DNA of 57,588 nucleotides from Gammaproteobacteria bacterium (GTDB lineage: Bacteria > Pseudomonadota > Gammaproteobacteria > Steroidobacterales > Rariloculaceae), in assembly GCA_022820625.1 (NCBI GenBank), contig JAJEFE010000114.1, positions 1 to 57,588 of the forward strand. The letters are read 5' to 3'. This document shows positions 42,871-52,806 of the stretch, in pieces. A program made the translations under genes and the position numbers. The notes under the pieces are model-generated. The model saw nothing but the letters and a program-made list of their open reading frames with translations. It made no database searches and had not been told where the DNA came from. The number at the start of each line of letters is the position of its first letter. Within the stretch, counting starts at the first letter, position 1.

Positions 42871-45231
42871 TTACATCCTGGTCCGGAAACTCACGCCGAT
42901 CGTTCGCGGCCGAAGCACGAAGGTCTCCTCACGATCGGTCCAGTCCACAAAGCGGTACGAGTGGCCCTCCGTGTCGAAGAGGTTGTTGACGTACACGCCG
43001 AGTTCCCATCGGCCGTTGGCGACGCCGCCGCGGACGTGCGCCAGCGTGTATTCACCGGTCGAAGGCCTGGGAATATTCGGGTCGCCGACGAAATTGGCGA
43101 CGATTTCCCCGGTATACGAAATCTCCCCACGGACGAAGCCGTTCCAGCCGGCGCTGACCGGGAAGTCATAGAGCGCGTACCCGTGCAGCGTGAGGTCCGG
43201 GTGTGCCGGCAGACGATCACCCTCCACGGCGTTGAGAGTGGGCTGTGTGTCGTCCAGCGTGAAGTCCAGCCAGGACCCGGAAAAGCCCATCTCGAGCTGA
43301 TCGGTCATCGCGTAGGCCATGTCGAACTCCAGCCCGGTGCCGGTCGCGGAGGCGATGTTCTGGAAGAACTGCGACCATCCGCAGTTTTCGCCGACAACGA
43401 TGACGCCGACCTGAATGTCGGTCCACACATTGCGGTAGAAGCCCGCGTTGGCGGCTAGGCGGCCATCGGTGGATACCATCTTGGCTCCGGCCTCGTAGGA
43501 CCAGAGGCTGTCGGAGCTCACAGGGCCGGGCAAACTGCCGAGTTGGTCGATGGCCAACTGAGTGCAACCCGGTTCAAGGTGTACGGCCTGCCCCCCGGCC
43601 GCCAGGCGAAATCCTTCCGCGGCCCTGGCGTAGAGAGTGACGTTGTCGTTGACCAGCAGGGAGAGGTTGCCCATGAAGTTGTTGTGAACTTCCTTGTACT
43701 CGGGCTCTTCGCCGCTGAAATTGAAGGCGGTGCCTTCACCCTCCGCAACCTGGGCCGTGATGCCATACGACTTTGTGTCGTCGGTTCTTCGATAGCCGAT
43801 CGTGCCCGTCAACTGATCGGTGAACTGGTAGTTCAACTCACCGTAAAGCGCCAATTCGCCCTCGTCGATAATCTCGATTTCGCGATAGACGCACTCCGGA
43901 TAGGTGCCTTCGGAAACATCGCCTTGGTCGCCGAACGGGTCCATGTGATTCGGCCCGAATGGCAGAAGCGCTCCCTGCCCCGGCTCCGCTGCGGCGAACC
44001 GGTCGCCGCCATTCTCGTAATTGACGTTCAACGAGGCGGTTCCGTCATCGTCAATCGCGTAGCAATCCTTGAACTCTTCCCAGTTCGTCCGGTCCGCATA
44101 GTACAACCCGACGATCCAGTCGAAGCGCCCGAAGGAGTCGGGAGCGGAAACCAGGCGAATCTCTTCGGTGAACGAGCTGTCATCGCGGCCGCCGTAGACG
44201 ACGAGGCGCAACGGGTCCCACTCGGAGATTCCCCATTCGCTGAGCAGCCACGTCCTGTCCTGCTGGTACACGGAAAAGATATCCAGCTGCGAGGTGACGG
44301 ACGTGAGGGACGCCCAGTCGAGATCGGCGTTGGCCGTCAGGGACAGTATCTCGGATTTGGCGGACAATTCCTCGTGCGCCATGTTTGTCTGCTCACGGTC
44401 CTGCCAGCGCGGGGTCGTCGCCCGCGCCTGTCCGTCCTGGATCAGGTCGTCCTTCATGTACATGGCGGTCAGGGAGAAGTTGTCGGTGGGAGTCCACATG
44501 AGGGACACCCGTCCGCCGCTCTGGTCCCAGGCCGACTGGTTTTCGTAGCCGAATATCGGGTTGCTGTAGATGCCGGAATTTGCAGCGGAGAAGCCGACGA
44601 TCCGAAGGCCCAGGGTGTCTTCGGCGAGTGGAATGTTGACCATCGCATCGAGTGAATTGTTGGATCCGGCGTCGCTTGTCTGACTCAGGTCGACGGCGAC
44701 ATTGGTTTCAAACTCATTGGGATTCGGCTTGTTGGTGATGTAACGGACTGAGCCCGCGATGGATCCGCCGCCATAGAGGGTGCCTTGGGGTCCTCTGAGT
44801 ACCTCTACGCGTTGCATGTCGAAGATGCGGGGATCGAGGTTGGAGAAATTGCCGGAAACGAGGGTTTCGTCCACGTAGACACCGGTGGCCGCCTTTTCCT
44901 CGGGACTGGTTTCGACGGCAACGCCGCGGATGATCATGTGCTTCTGGTAGCCGCCGCCGTCGATCAGGCTGAGCGAGGGAATGGAGCGGAAATAGTTCTC
45001 CATGTTGGTCATGCCCAACTGCTCGATCTGATCCTGCCCCACGGCGGAGATCGCCATCGGAACGTCCTGGAGGGACATTTCCCGCCTCGTTGCGGTGACG
45101 ATGACTTCCTCAAGCATCGCCTCCGAGGCTTCATCCTCCTGTGCCCACGCCGTTTGCAAGGTGCCCGAGAAAGCGAAGATTGCTATCGGAAGTGTTGTCA
45201 GAGTTCCTGTGAAGTGTCGGGTCCCGGCCAT
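42871..45231 (-). CDS. TonB-dependent outer-membrane receptor, 786 aa
   Basis: The signal peptide (to about residue 30, TAWAQ) is followed by a TonB box-like stretch (EEVIVTATRREMSLQDVPMA), the plug domain (IRGVAVETSPEEKAATGVYVDE; RVEVLRGPQGTLYGGGSIAGSVRYI) and a 22-strand barrel ending in a C-terminal aromatic-poor strand (VSFRTRM). The barrel lacks an obvious siderophore signature. By position it may import peptides or amino-acid conjugates for the following M24 genes, which start about 137 bases downstream. Upstream the divergent region holds the motif at 45305. Confidence 0.93.
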   Translation of the reverse strand: MAGTRHFTGTLTTLPIAIFAFSGTLQTAWAQEDEASEAMLEEVIVTATRREMSLQDVPMAISAVGQDQIEQLGMTNMENYFRSIPSLSLIDGGGYQKHMIIRGVAVETSPEEKAATGVYVDETLVSGNFSNLDPRIFDMQRVEVLRGPQGTLYGGGSIAGSVRYITNKPNPNEFETNVAVDLSQTSDAGSNNSLDAMVNIPLAEDTLGLRIVGFSAANSGIYSNPIFGYENQSAWDQSGGRVSLMWTPTDNFSLTAMYMKDDLIQDGQARATTPRWQDREQTNMAHEELSAKSEILSLTANADLDWASLTSVTSQLDIFSVYQQDRTWLLSEWGISEWDPLRLVVYGGRDDSSFTEEIRLVSAPDSFGRFDWIVGLYYADRTNWEEFKDCYAIDDDGTASLNVNYENGGDRFAAAEPGQGALLPFGPNHMDPFGDQGDVSEGTYPECVYREIEIIDEGELALYGELNYQFTDQLTGTIGYRRTDDTKSYGITAQVAEGEGTAFNFSGEEPEYKEVHNNFMGNLSLLVNDNVTLYARAAEGFRLAAGGQAVHLEPGCTQLAIDQLGSLPGPVSSDSLWSYEAGAKMVSTDGRLAANAGFYRNVWTDIQVGVIVVGENCGWSQFFQNIASATGTGLEFDMAYAMTDQLEMGFSGSWLDFTLDDTQPTLNAVEGDRLPAHPDLTLHGYALYDFPVSAGWNGFVRGEISYTGEIVANFVGDPNIPRPSTGEYTLAHVRGGVANGRWELGVYVNNLFDTEGHSYRFVDWTDREETFVLRPRTIGVSFRTRM

Positions 45232-45304
45232 TGTTCTCCTCCGTACAAGTCAGGGTTGAGCGAGCATCGTTTAGAGTTGTTGCGCGTCTCCAACTGTCCC
45301 TCAG

Positions 45305-45323
45305 CAATTGTATATTTTATTCT
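45305..45323. promoter_or_regulatory. Repeated AT-rich motif CAATTGTATATTTTATTCT (second copy)
   Basis: It is identical over 19 bases to 24630-24648. It lies 74 bases upstream of the TonB receptor start and 161 upstream of the ureohydrolase start. No other AT-rich stretch of similar type exists between 45232 and 45465. Co-regulation of the receptor operon with the SDR or NicX-like genes is a reasonable inference. Confidence 0.5.
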
Positions 45324-45465
45324 TTGTACGGTAAACAGAAAGCCTTGTCCAACGAGACATGACCAGACGGCAGACAAAATAAATGAACTCATACAGCGGG
45401 CAAGGGCCGTTTGCACACGCCCTCACCGCCGATTCGTGGAACTTCGTATGATTTGATTGCCCGAT

Positions 45466-46416
45466 ATGACAGATCTTAAACAAACAGACGTGACGGCCGT
45501 ACCGCGGTTTGCGAATGTCGCAACCTTCATGCGCTCACAGTTGCGCGATACGCCGGAAGGACTGGACATTGCCATGTTCGGCGTGCCGCTCGACCTGGGT
45601 TCGTCCTTTCGTAGCGGCGCACGCCACGGGCCGGCACAAGTTCGCGAAATGTCCCGCCTGATACGTGAAGTCAATTACAGCACGAAGATCGCACCGTTCG
45701 ACTTGTGCGACATCGCGGATATTGGCGATGCGCCGGTCAATTCCCTGGATATGGATGTGAGTCTGCGTTCAATTCAGCATTTCGTGCAAACAGTCTTGCG
45801 TGCGGGCGCCCGGCCACTGGCGGTCGGCGGCGATCACACGATCAGTTTGCCGATTCTCCGCTCGATGGCGGCAGACGGGGCGCTTGCGATCATTCAGGTC
45901 GACGCGCATTCGGATACCCAGGATCTGATGCTCGGCAGGAAGTACGCGAGTGGCACGCCGTTTCGCCGCGCTATCGAGGAGGGCCTGATCGATCCACGGA
46001 AAACCGTGCAGGTCGGGATCAGGGGCACGCTGTTCAGTGTGGACGAGCTGGATTGGGCGCTGGCGCAGGGTATTACGATCATCGACATGGATGAATTCGA
46101 AGCGCTTGGCGCAGTCGATGCCGCAAGGAAAGCACGGCGCGTCGTTGCCGGGAGCGACTGCTACCTGACGTTTGATATCGATGCACTCGATCCAGGTGTC
46201 GCGCCGGGTGCCGGAGGGCTCGAACCCGGAGGCATTTCCGCAAGGCAGGCACAGGTTTTTCTGCGCGAGCTTCGCGGAATCCCGATTGCCGGAGCCGATG
46301 TCGTGGAAGTATCGCCGCCACTGGATCCGTCCGGCGGGACCGCGTTGGTCGCAGCAAACCTGATGTTCGAAATACTGTGTCTGCTCGCCGAGTGCCACAG
46401 GACAATGTCCGAATGA
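45466..46416 (+). CDS. Ureohydrolase (agmatinase/arginase family), 316 aa
   Basis: This is a binuclear manganese hydrolase that splits a guanidino group to urea. Metal motifs are complete: GGDHTIS, VDAHSDTQ and FDIDALDP. Length and the loop SSFRSGARHGP favour an agmatinase or guanidino-acid ureohydrolase rather than a true arginase, which is encoded separately at 55397. The ATG at 45466 is preferred over an upstream TTG at 45457. It is followed after 23 bases by an Na+ symporter gene, so the pair may import and cleave the same guanidino compound. Confidence 0.9.
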   Translation: MTDLKQTDVTAVPRFANVATFMRSQLRDTPEGLDIAMFGVPLDLGSSFRSGARHGPAQVREMSRLIREVNYSTKIAPFDLCDIADIGDAPVNSLDMDVSLRSIQHFVQTVLRAGARPLAVGGDHTISLPILRSMAADGALAIIQVDAHSDTQDLMLGRKYASGTPFRRAIEEGLIDPRKTVQVGIRGTLFSVDELDWALAQGITIIDMDEFEALGAVDAARKARRVVAGSDCYLTFDIDALDPGVAPGAGGLEPGGISARQAQVFLRELRGIPIAGADVVEVSPPLDPSGGTALVAANLMFEILCLLAECHRTMSE

Positions 46417-46439
46417 GTAGCTTCTTCTGAGCGGCGATC

Positions 46440-47924
46440 GTGAATCAGTCGATCATCATTGTCATTGGCGCCATCGGCTACGTTGCCATATTGATGTTCA
46501 TCGGTTTACTGGCGAGCCGACGTGTCGGAAACAGCACGGACTACATCGTTGCAGGCAGAAGGCTTCCGCTGGGTCTGTGCGTGTTTACCGTCTTTGCAAC
46601 CTGGTTCGGGTCCGGAACGCTGATAGGGGCGGCCGGCGCGGCCTATTCGGGCGGATTGGGGGCCGTACTCGCAAATCCATTTGGCTCGGCACTGTGCCTG
46701 TTGCTTGCGGGCATTTTCTATGCCCGCATATTTCGGCGACTCAAGTTGCTGACTTTGCCGGACTTGTTTCGCACACGCTTCGGTCGCTACGCCGAGATCA
46801 TCGCTGCACTGAGCATAATCCCGGCTTATATCGGCTGGGTGGGTTCGATATTTGTCGCCTTCGGCACCGTACTGAACGTCGTCGGTGGATTCGGCCTGGA
46901 GACAGCCATACTGGCCGGCGCCGTAATTGCGATCACCTACACTTACTATGGCGGGATGTGGGCCGTATCGCTCACGGATTTTTTTCAGGCGCTTGTAATC
47001 ATTGCCGGGCTGCTTGTGCTGTTTCCCCTGATCCTCGGCGATCTTGGCGGCTGGCAGGCGCTGATTGAAAATTCGCCCGCAGGCCACTTCGATATTGCGC
47101 CGGAACAGTCCTTCTACGGCTGGACCATGTTCATGCAGGGACTGCTGGTCATCGGACTCGGGAATATTGCATCGCAGGACTTGCTGCAGCGCGTGTTCAG
47201 TGCACGCGACGAACGTGTTGCACAGTGGAGCCTTTACCTCAGCACCGTGCTGTATCTGACCGTCGCGATGATTCCGGTGCTGATCGGTATCGCGGGTACG
47301 ATCGCCTTGCCAGGGCTCGCCGATCCCGCTGCAGTGCTGCCGGCCATAGGACAAGCGTACCTGCCGGCGCTCGGTATGGCGCTTTTTGCCGGCGCCATGT
47401 TCTCGGCCCTGATGAGCTCGGCCGATGGCGGAATGCTCGCGCCTGCGAGTATTTTCGGCAATAACGTCTGGCGTGCAGTTTATCCTGATGTCGACGGGGC
47501 ACGAATGCTGAACATCAGCCGTGTCGCAGTGGTCGTCGTCGGTATCCTGGGTCTTGCGACCGCGCTGTTCTTCCAGAACGTCTATCAGCTCATGGTGAAA
47601 TCGTTCTCGATCCTGATGGTCAGTTTGTTCGTGCCGATGACGGCTGCCGTGTATTGGAAAATGGCGAACGAAACGGCAGCGGTCGCCGGCATGCTGGGTG
47701 GTCTGGTCTGCTGGCTCGTGCTCGAGTACTGGAACCTGAACGTGGCGCAGACACTCTTGCCCGCGGAATTGATGGCGGCGGGCGTCAACTTGCTGCTGTT
47801 GATAACTGTCTCGATACTTACAGCAAGTCATAACCCGGCAAAGCCGTCCGTGAACGTTGAGGGCCAGCCAATCGAAATGAAAGACCGCATTGGCATCCTG
47901 GGATTTCCGCGTTCGGCCGGATAG
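46440..47924 (+). CDS. Sodium:solute symporter (SSS family), 494 aa
   Basis: This is a multi-helix Na+ symporter of the PutP/PanF type with DYIVAGRRLPLG, GSGTLIGAAGAAYSGG and SALMSSADGGMLAPASIFGNN, which fit the conserved helices. It lies in line with the ureohydrolase. The GTG start is at 46440. A decayed partial copy with two internal deletions exists at 51675-52156. The stop is followed directly by a decayed GMC fragment. The substrate is likely an amino acid or guanidino acid but is not determinable from sequence. Confidence 0.9.
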   Translation: MNQSIIIVIGAIGYVAILMFIGLLASRRVGNSTDYIVAGRRLPLGLCVFTVFATWFGSGTLIGAAGAAYSGGLGAVLANPFGSALCLLLAGIFYARIFRRLKLLTLPDLFRTRFGRYAEIIAALSIIPAYIGWVGSIFVAFGTVLNVVGGFGLETAILAGAVIAITYTYYGGMWAVSLTDFFQALVIIAGLLVLFPLILGDLGGWQALIENSPAGHFDIAPEQSFYGWTMFMQGLLVIGLGNIASQDLLQRVFSARDERVAQWSLYLSTVLYLTVAMIPVLIGIAGTIALPGLADPAAVLPAIGQAYLPALGMALFAGAMFSALMSSADGGMLAPASIFGNNVWRAVYPDVDGARMLNISRVAVVVVGILGLATALFFQNVYQLMVKSFSILMVSLFVPMTAAVYWKMANETAAVAGMLGGLVCWLVLEYWNLNVAQTLLPAELMAAGVNLLLLITVSILTASHNPAKPSVNVEGQPIEMKDRIGILGFPRSAG

Positions 47925-47941
47925 TCGGCGATCCGATAGAA

Positions 47942-48273
47942 AATCGCCGGTGACAAGAAGACTGATGGATGGAAAGAAGCGAACGCGTGGCGTCGAGTTT
48001 CTTGAGCTCAGGACGGGTACCCCCGGTTCAATGGAAGCTGAAACGGTCATCCTGTGCGCAGGCACGTTCGAAACCTGCAAACTCCTGCTCGCCTCTGCCA
48101 GTGAGGACATGAGTCAATCCGATGCAGACGGTGTGGTCGATTCGAATTGACAGGATCACGGCACGGACAATCTCTACGTATGTTCCAACGCCGTCTTCCC
48201 CAGCATCGCAGTAGCCAATTCGACCCTGACTCTCGCCGCGCTGGCCGTTCGCCTTGGCGACTATCACTATTGA
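47942..48273 (+). pseudogene. GMC oxidoreductase remnant with two internal deletions
   Basis: The segment repeats pieces of the intact gene at 52807-54330: first MDGKKRTRGVEFLELRTGT to LASASED, then a jump to SQSDADGVVDSN and finally HGTDNLYVCSNAVFPSIA to the stop. About 1.29 kb (the small subunit and the 5' part) and about 0.53 kb of internal sequence are lost, and a stop codon replaces the Leu-Arg after DSN. The last bases overlap the end of the convergent propeller gene at 48267. Confidence 0.85.
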
Positions 48274-51200
48274 ATCTGGACGGGTAGATTCTCTTCTGCC
48301 AACAGACGATTCAAGCGCCGAACACGATCATCGGCAAGTGCCGTCAAGCGGTCTCGGTATTCGTCAAGCTCCATCTGCAAATCCTCGAACCTCTGGATCG
48401 CGCCATCGGTCGGCCGATGCTCGGAGCTCAATACAATGTTCAAGACCTGAATCAGCTGCCCTTCGATGCCTGGCATCAGGAGCGTAGCTTCAAGCGGGTT
48501 CGTCACGTTTTCCTGCACGAGCGATAACTCGACATCCCTGAATTCGGAGTCAAGCGCATCGACCCGATCAGCCAACGAATCCTGTGGGTTTCGCTGTCGA
48601 ACAAGATCGGAAACCGTTCCAAGTTGTTGACGGACGGCTGCAATCCGCGCGACATCCTCATTCAGTCTGGAAATGGTATCCCGAATCTCAATTGCCAGAT
48701 CGAATTGTTGCTGAAGACTATCCTGAGAGGACCCGATGCGTGGATCCGGACGCACCGTGAAATTGCGTGTTTGCGACCAATCGCCGACCGTCATTCTGAT
48801 CTGGTAGTCGCCGGGAACCGCCTGAGGCCCATAGTTCCCGCCTCGAAACAGCTTGTCACCGAACAGGACAGCAGGCGGGTATCTGAGGTCCCAGAAAAGC
48901 TTGTTCATGCCGCGATCGACAGGCAAGTCATTTGTCGAACTTGAATATCGTTGAACGACATCCCCGTCAGACTCCAGAATCTCTATCGTCACTTCGTCAT
49001 CGGGTCGATTCGGGAGATGATAGAAGACAGATAGTCCGGTAAGGTCGGACCAGTCTTTCCTGCCGAATTCAGTTGGACCCATCAACGGATTTCTCCCGTC
49101 GATCATCTCGATTCGGCGAAACGCGTCCTTGGAGGGAAACAGGAAGGGCTCCGAATCGAGACTATCCCGATCGGCCTGCCTAACCTGACTCAAGTCATCC
49201 AGTATCCAGAAGCTCCTGCCGTGCGTCGCGACGACCAGATCATCGGACTTGATGGCCATATCCGCGATTTGTACGACAGGGAGGTTGAGCTGAAAATTCT
49301 GCCAGTTTTCCCCATCGTCATAAGAGATGTAGAGGCCAAACTCGGTGCCAAGGTACAGAAGGCCCGTTCGCACCGGGTCCTCACGGATAACCCTCGCGAA
49401 ATGTGTACCGGGAATTCCCCGCAGGGACAGTCGGACCCAGTTTCTCCCGTAGTCATCGGTGCGGAACACATAGGGCGTGAAGTCGTCCAGCCTGTATCGA
49501 TGTACCGGTACGAACGCCCTGCCGGGATGGTTCGCGGAGAGCTCGATCATGTTCACCGTCCCCCATTCCGGCATATCCGGCGGCGTGATGTTCTCCCAGG
49601 TTGTACCGTTATCGCGGGATAGATGTATCAAGCCATCATCGGTTCCGACCCAAAAGACACCGGGATGTTGGTATGACTCCTCGAACGCGAAAATCGTGTT
49701 GTAGGTTTCGACGCCCGTGTGGTCCCTGGTGATCGGACCGCCGGAAAAACCCTGTTTGCTCTTGTCATTCCTGGTCAGGTCCGGGCTGATCACTTCCCAA
49801 CTCTGGCCTTCGTCCAGTGTGCGATGAACGTATTGCGAGACCTGGTAAACAGCATGAGGACTATGCCGCGAGATCCGAATCGGGGCATTCATCTGAAAGC
49901 GGTATTTCAGCTCAATTGCGGGCACGCCTTCCGCCAACTGTGGGTAGGCTTCAATATTTCGCATATCCCCGGTACCGTGATCGTATCGCGTAATGATTCC
50001 TTCATAGTTGCCGGCGTACACGATGTTCGGATTCTCGGGATGAACTGCAATGTGCCCGTGCTCGCCTCCACCCACTGAATAAACATCCTCCACCACGCGC
50101 TTTCCAGTCGACATACTGGGCACCGACACAGTCCAGTCATCCTGCTGAGTACCGTATACTCGATAGGGATAGCGATTGTCCGTCGTCATGCGATAGATCT
50201 CGCCGGTGGGCTGGTTCAGTTGAGATGACCAGGATATTCCGCCGTTCAGGGTGATCGCCGCTCCACCGTCCGTACCGGTAATCATGATGTCGGGGTCGGT
50301 GGGGTTGATCCAGAGATCGTGAAAATCGTAGTGGATCTCCTTGTTGACGACTTCGTAGGTCTCGCCACCGTCCTCCGATTTCAATAAATCCAGATTGAGT
50401 ACGTAAACCGATTCTCTGGCCTGCGGGCTTGCAAAGACATGTGTGTAGTAGAAGGGGCGAGTGATCAGCCGCCCATCGTCACTCATGTAACTGAATGTCT
50501 CACCGGCATCATCCGAGCGATACAAGCCGCCTTCCCCCAGTGCTTCGATATTGACGTAGACTGTATTGGAATCGACAGGTGAAACCGAGACCCCAATTCG
50601 TCCCTTTACGCCTTGCGGCAGGCCATTCGTGAGTTCCTTCCAGCTTTCGCCCCCGTCCTCACTCTTGTACAACCCGCTGTCCTCACCGCCGCTAACCAGG
50701 CTCCAGGGGCTCCGACTGACCTGGTAAATCGCCGCATACAATATGTCGGGGTCCCCGGGGTCCATGGCAAGATCGACAGCCCCGGCATGGTTGCTGACAA
50801 ACAGGGATCTTGTCCAGTTCTCGCCGCCATCGGTTGAACGATAGACACCCCTGTCTTCACTCGGGCCAAATACGTTGCCCAGAACGGCCACATAGACGAT
50901 ATCCGGATTTTCCGGGTGAATGCGGACTCGTGCGATATGCCTGGAATCCGATAGTCCGCTGTGATTCCAGGTCGTGCCGCCGTCGCTGGACCTGTATATG
51001 CCGACGCCGGTCTGAACATCGCCTCGGATACAGGATTCGCCAGTCCCCACATAGATGATCGAGGAATCTGACGGAGCGATCGCAATGGCGCCAATCGAAG
51101 ACGCAGCAAAGAATCCGTCAGAGACGTTGGACCAGGTGGTCCCGGCGTCTTTGGTTTCCCACACGCCGCCACCGGATGTCCCCATGAAATATCGGAACGA

Positions 51201-51389
51201 CTCGCCTTGAACTCCTGTCACAGCCGATGCCCTTCCGCCTCGAAGTGTCCCAATAAATCGAAATTCCTTTGCCTGCAATCGGATTGGATCAACAATGTTG
51301 CCGTTGCCCTGATTCGGCAACGCGATGTTCGTCAGAAGGAAAGCGAGGACGCACAGTCTTCTTCCCAGCTTGTGCTTGTGCGATCGCAT
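48267..51389 (-). CDS. Secreted BNR/VPS10-type beta-propeller protein, 1040 aa
   Basis: A signal peptide (RLCVLAFLLTNIALPNQG) precedes two large propeller-like regions with many Asp-box-type motifs: SSDGGTTW, STDGGENWT, SEDGGESWK, SDDAGETF, SRDNGTTW and YDDGENWQ. Asp-box repeats are found in sialidases, VPS10/sortilin domains and photosystem assembly-like proteins. The C-terminal part (about 800-1040) holds a helical and beta-rich extension with TVRPDPRIG. No catalytic residues can be assigned. Internal ATG 51389 is preferred as start because it places the signal peptide at the N-terminus. It lies between the decayed duplicate blocks of the symporter and GMC genes. Confidence 0.85.
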   Translation of the reverse strand: MRSHKHKLGRRLCVLAFLLTNIALPNQGNGNIVDPIRLQAKEFRFIGTLRGGRASAVTGVQGESFRYFMGTSGGGVWETKDAGTTWSNVSDGFFAASSIGAIAIAPSDSSIIYVGTGESCIRGDVQTGVGIYRSSDGGTTWNHSGLSDSRHIARVRIHPENPDIVYVAVLGNVFGPSEDRGVYRSTDGGENWTRSLFVSNHAGAVDLAMDPGDPDILYAAIYQVSRSPWSLVSGGEDSGLYKSEDGGESWKELTNGLPQGVKGRIGVSVSPVDSNTVYVNIEALGEGGLYRSDDAGETFSYMSDDGRLITRPFYYTHVFASPQARESVYVLNLDLLKSEDGGETYEVVNKEIHYDFHDLWINPTDPDIMITGTDGGAAITLNGGISWSSQLNQPTGEIYRMTTDNRYPYRVYGTQQDDWTVSVPSMSTGKRVVEDVYSVGGGEHGHIAVHPENPNIVYAGNYEGIITRYDHGTGDMRNIEAYPQLAEGVPAIELKYRFQMNAPIRISRHSPHAVYQVSQYVHRTLDEGQSWEVISPDLTRNDKSKQGFSGGPITRDHTGVETYNTIFAFEESYQHPGVFWVGTDDGLIHLSRDNGTTWENITPPDMPEWGTVNMIELSANHPGRAFVPVHRYRLDDFTPYVFRTDDYGRNWVRLSLRGIPGTHFARVIREDPVRTGLLYLGTEFGLYISYDDGENWQNFQLNLPVVQIADMAIKSDDLVVATHGRSFWILDDLSQVRQADRDSLDSEPFLFPSKDAFRRIEMIDGRNPLMGPTEFGRKDWSDLTGLSVFYHLPNRPDDEVTIEILESDGDVVQRYSSSTNDLPVDRGMNKLFWDLRYPPAVLFGDKLFRGGNYGPQAVPGDYQIRMTVGDWSQTRNFTVRPDPRIGSSQDSLQQQFDLAIEIRDTISRLNEDVARIAAVRQQLGTVSDLVRQRNPQDSLADRVDALDSEFRDVELSLVQENVTNPLEATLLMPGIEGQLIQVLNIVLSSEHRPTDGAIQRFEDLQMELDEYRDRLTALADDRVRRLNRLLAEENLPVQIQ

Positions 51390-51553
51390 TGGCAGATCAC
51401 CGAGAGTCTTGTGGAGTGGATACACCAGTCAGTCCCCCATCGTCATTTCCATCCATGTCCTGCGAAGATCGATTGCCGCAATTCTGGTCCACAGCTATCT
51501 GCGGTTTCTGGCGACTCATTCCGACCTGAATCGACCGCCGCACCATCGCGCTA

Positions 51554-51673
51554 ATTACAATATGCCACAAGGCACATCTATGCCTGAGACAAGCACCACA
51601 GGGTAACCTCGAACGCATGGATATACTCGACCTCACCCACCATCAACAAGCACCTGGAAGTCGACGCGGTACG
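51554..51673 (+). pseudogene. 5' remnant of the cyclodeaminase-family gene at 56470
   Basis: The upstream region, start codon and first codons (MDILDLT) match 56407-56525 in order and spacing, including 'tgcctgaga' and 'catggayatactcgacctc'. The match ends at about 51673, where sequence from the symporter gene begins. Only the leader and about 19 codons remain, and the frame is disturbed. Confidence 0.75.
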
Positions 51674-51674
51674 C

Positions 51675-52156
51675 CTGTTTCCCCTGGTACTCGGCGCCTG
51701 GGCGGTTGGCAGGCGCTGATCGACCAATCGCCGGCAGGCCACTTCGATATTCCACCGGAGCAGTCCTTCTACGGCTGGATCTTGTTAATGCCGGGATTGC
51801 TGGTCATCGGACTCGGGAATATTGCGTCGCAGGATTTGCTGCAGCGGGTATTCAGTGCTCGCGACGAACGTGTCGCACAGTGGAGTCTTTGCCTTAGCAC
51901 CGTTCTGTATCTGACCATCGCGATGATTCCGGTGCTGATAGGTATAGCGGGTGTTGCGTGTCAGCCGTCTCACAATCGTTGTCGTTGGTATACTGGGTCT
52001 TGCGACCGCGCTGTTCTTCCAGAACGTCTATCAGCTCATGGTGAAATCGTTCTCAATCCTGATGGTCAGCTTGTTCGTGCCGATGACGGCTGCCGTGTAC
52101 TGGAAAAAAACGAACGAAACCACATTGGCATCCTGGGCTTTCCACGTTCAACCTGA
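51675..52156 (+). pseudogene. Decayed copy of the SSS symporter gene
   Basis: It carries the mid-part of the symporter at 46440 (GGWQALIDQSPAGHFDI; GLGNIASQDLLQRVFSARDE) and its end (GILGFPRST) but lacks the first third. Two internal deletions of roughly 0.2 kb each remove the GTIALPGL to NISR part and the part after NET, and the frame shifts at the first deletion. It cannot encode a working transporter. Confidence 0.88.
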
Positions 52157-52211
52157 TTAACGGCGATCCGATAGAAGAATGAGTTGGAAGAGCGCTGGTA
52201 GGGAGATGACC

Positions 52212-52805
52212 ATGGACATAACATTGAGCGTCGACCGGCGGACCCTGCTAAAGCTGGGCATCTCAACGGGGGTCCTGGCCAGCGTACCGCTTGCAGGGTG
52301 TACCGTCGCGCTCTCGACCCGCGACTTCCTGCTCGAATTTGTGAGCAACTCGGACATGCCTGTCGACAGTGACAGTACCGGCGTGCTGAGTAGTGAGAGT
52401 TTCGAGAAGCTGGCTTCCTTGTGCGACTACGTTGCCCGGTCCTGGCAATTGCCTACCGAACTGGACGCCTATCTCGGTCAACTGGAAACGGACTTGCAAC
52501 TCAAGTGTCGCGAGAGGCCGGCTTACCTCACCGAATACGAAAACGCCGTACGGCTTGTAGACAGAGTACGCAGCGAACTTGCATCGGATGATCAGTCCTG
52601 GACATCGCTTCTGTTTGCCGAAATTCCAGCGGAGGATCTTGCCTCGACCCGTATCGGGCGTGCACGACGCTTCGTCTTTTCCGAAACGATCGCACATCAA
52701 ATTCCCATATCGGGGGCTTTCAGAAGCTTCGGCCTCGTGAACTACAGAGGCTATTTCGGTGGCCCGTATTCGTCTGCGGCCAGTTACAGACGGGGAGCTG
52801 TCTGA
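52212..52805 (+). CDS. Tat/lipoprotein-type small subunit of GMC dehydrogenase (gluconate 2-dehydrogenase subunit 3-like), 197 aa
   Basis: The N-terminus carries VDRRTLLKLG, a twin-arginine motif, then a hydrophobic segment ending in VPLAGC, a possible lipobox. The rest resembles the small subunit 3 that accompanies periplasmic GMC dehydrogenases, with a short mixed-helix domain of no known active site. The ATG at 52212 is preferred because AGGGAG is at good spacing; ATG at 52206 is too close. The next gene starts 1 base after its stop. It probably carries the GMC partner through the Tat pathway. It was lost from the decayed duplicate at 47.9 kb. Confidence 0.8.
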   Translation: MDITLSVDRRTLLKLGISTGVLASVPLAGCTVALSTRDFLLEFVSNSDMPVDSDSTGVLSSESFEKLASLCDYVARSWQLPTELDAYLGQLETDLQLKCRERPAYLTEYENAVRLVDRVRSELASDDQSWTSLLFAEIPAEDLASTRIGRARRFVFSETIAHQIPISGAFRSFGLVNYRGYFGGPYSSAASYRRGAV

Positions 52806-52806
52806 G

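Noticed and set aside
46506..48110. 534-aa minus-strand frame opposite the symporter
   Set aside because: Highly polar translation opposite a hydrophobic transporter; typical antisense shadow.
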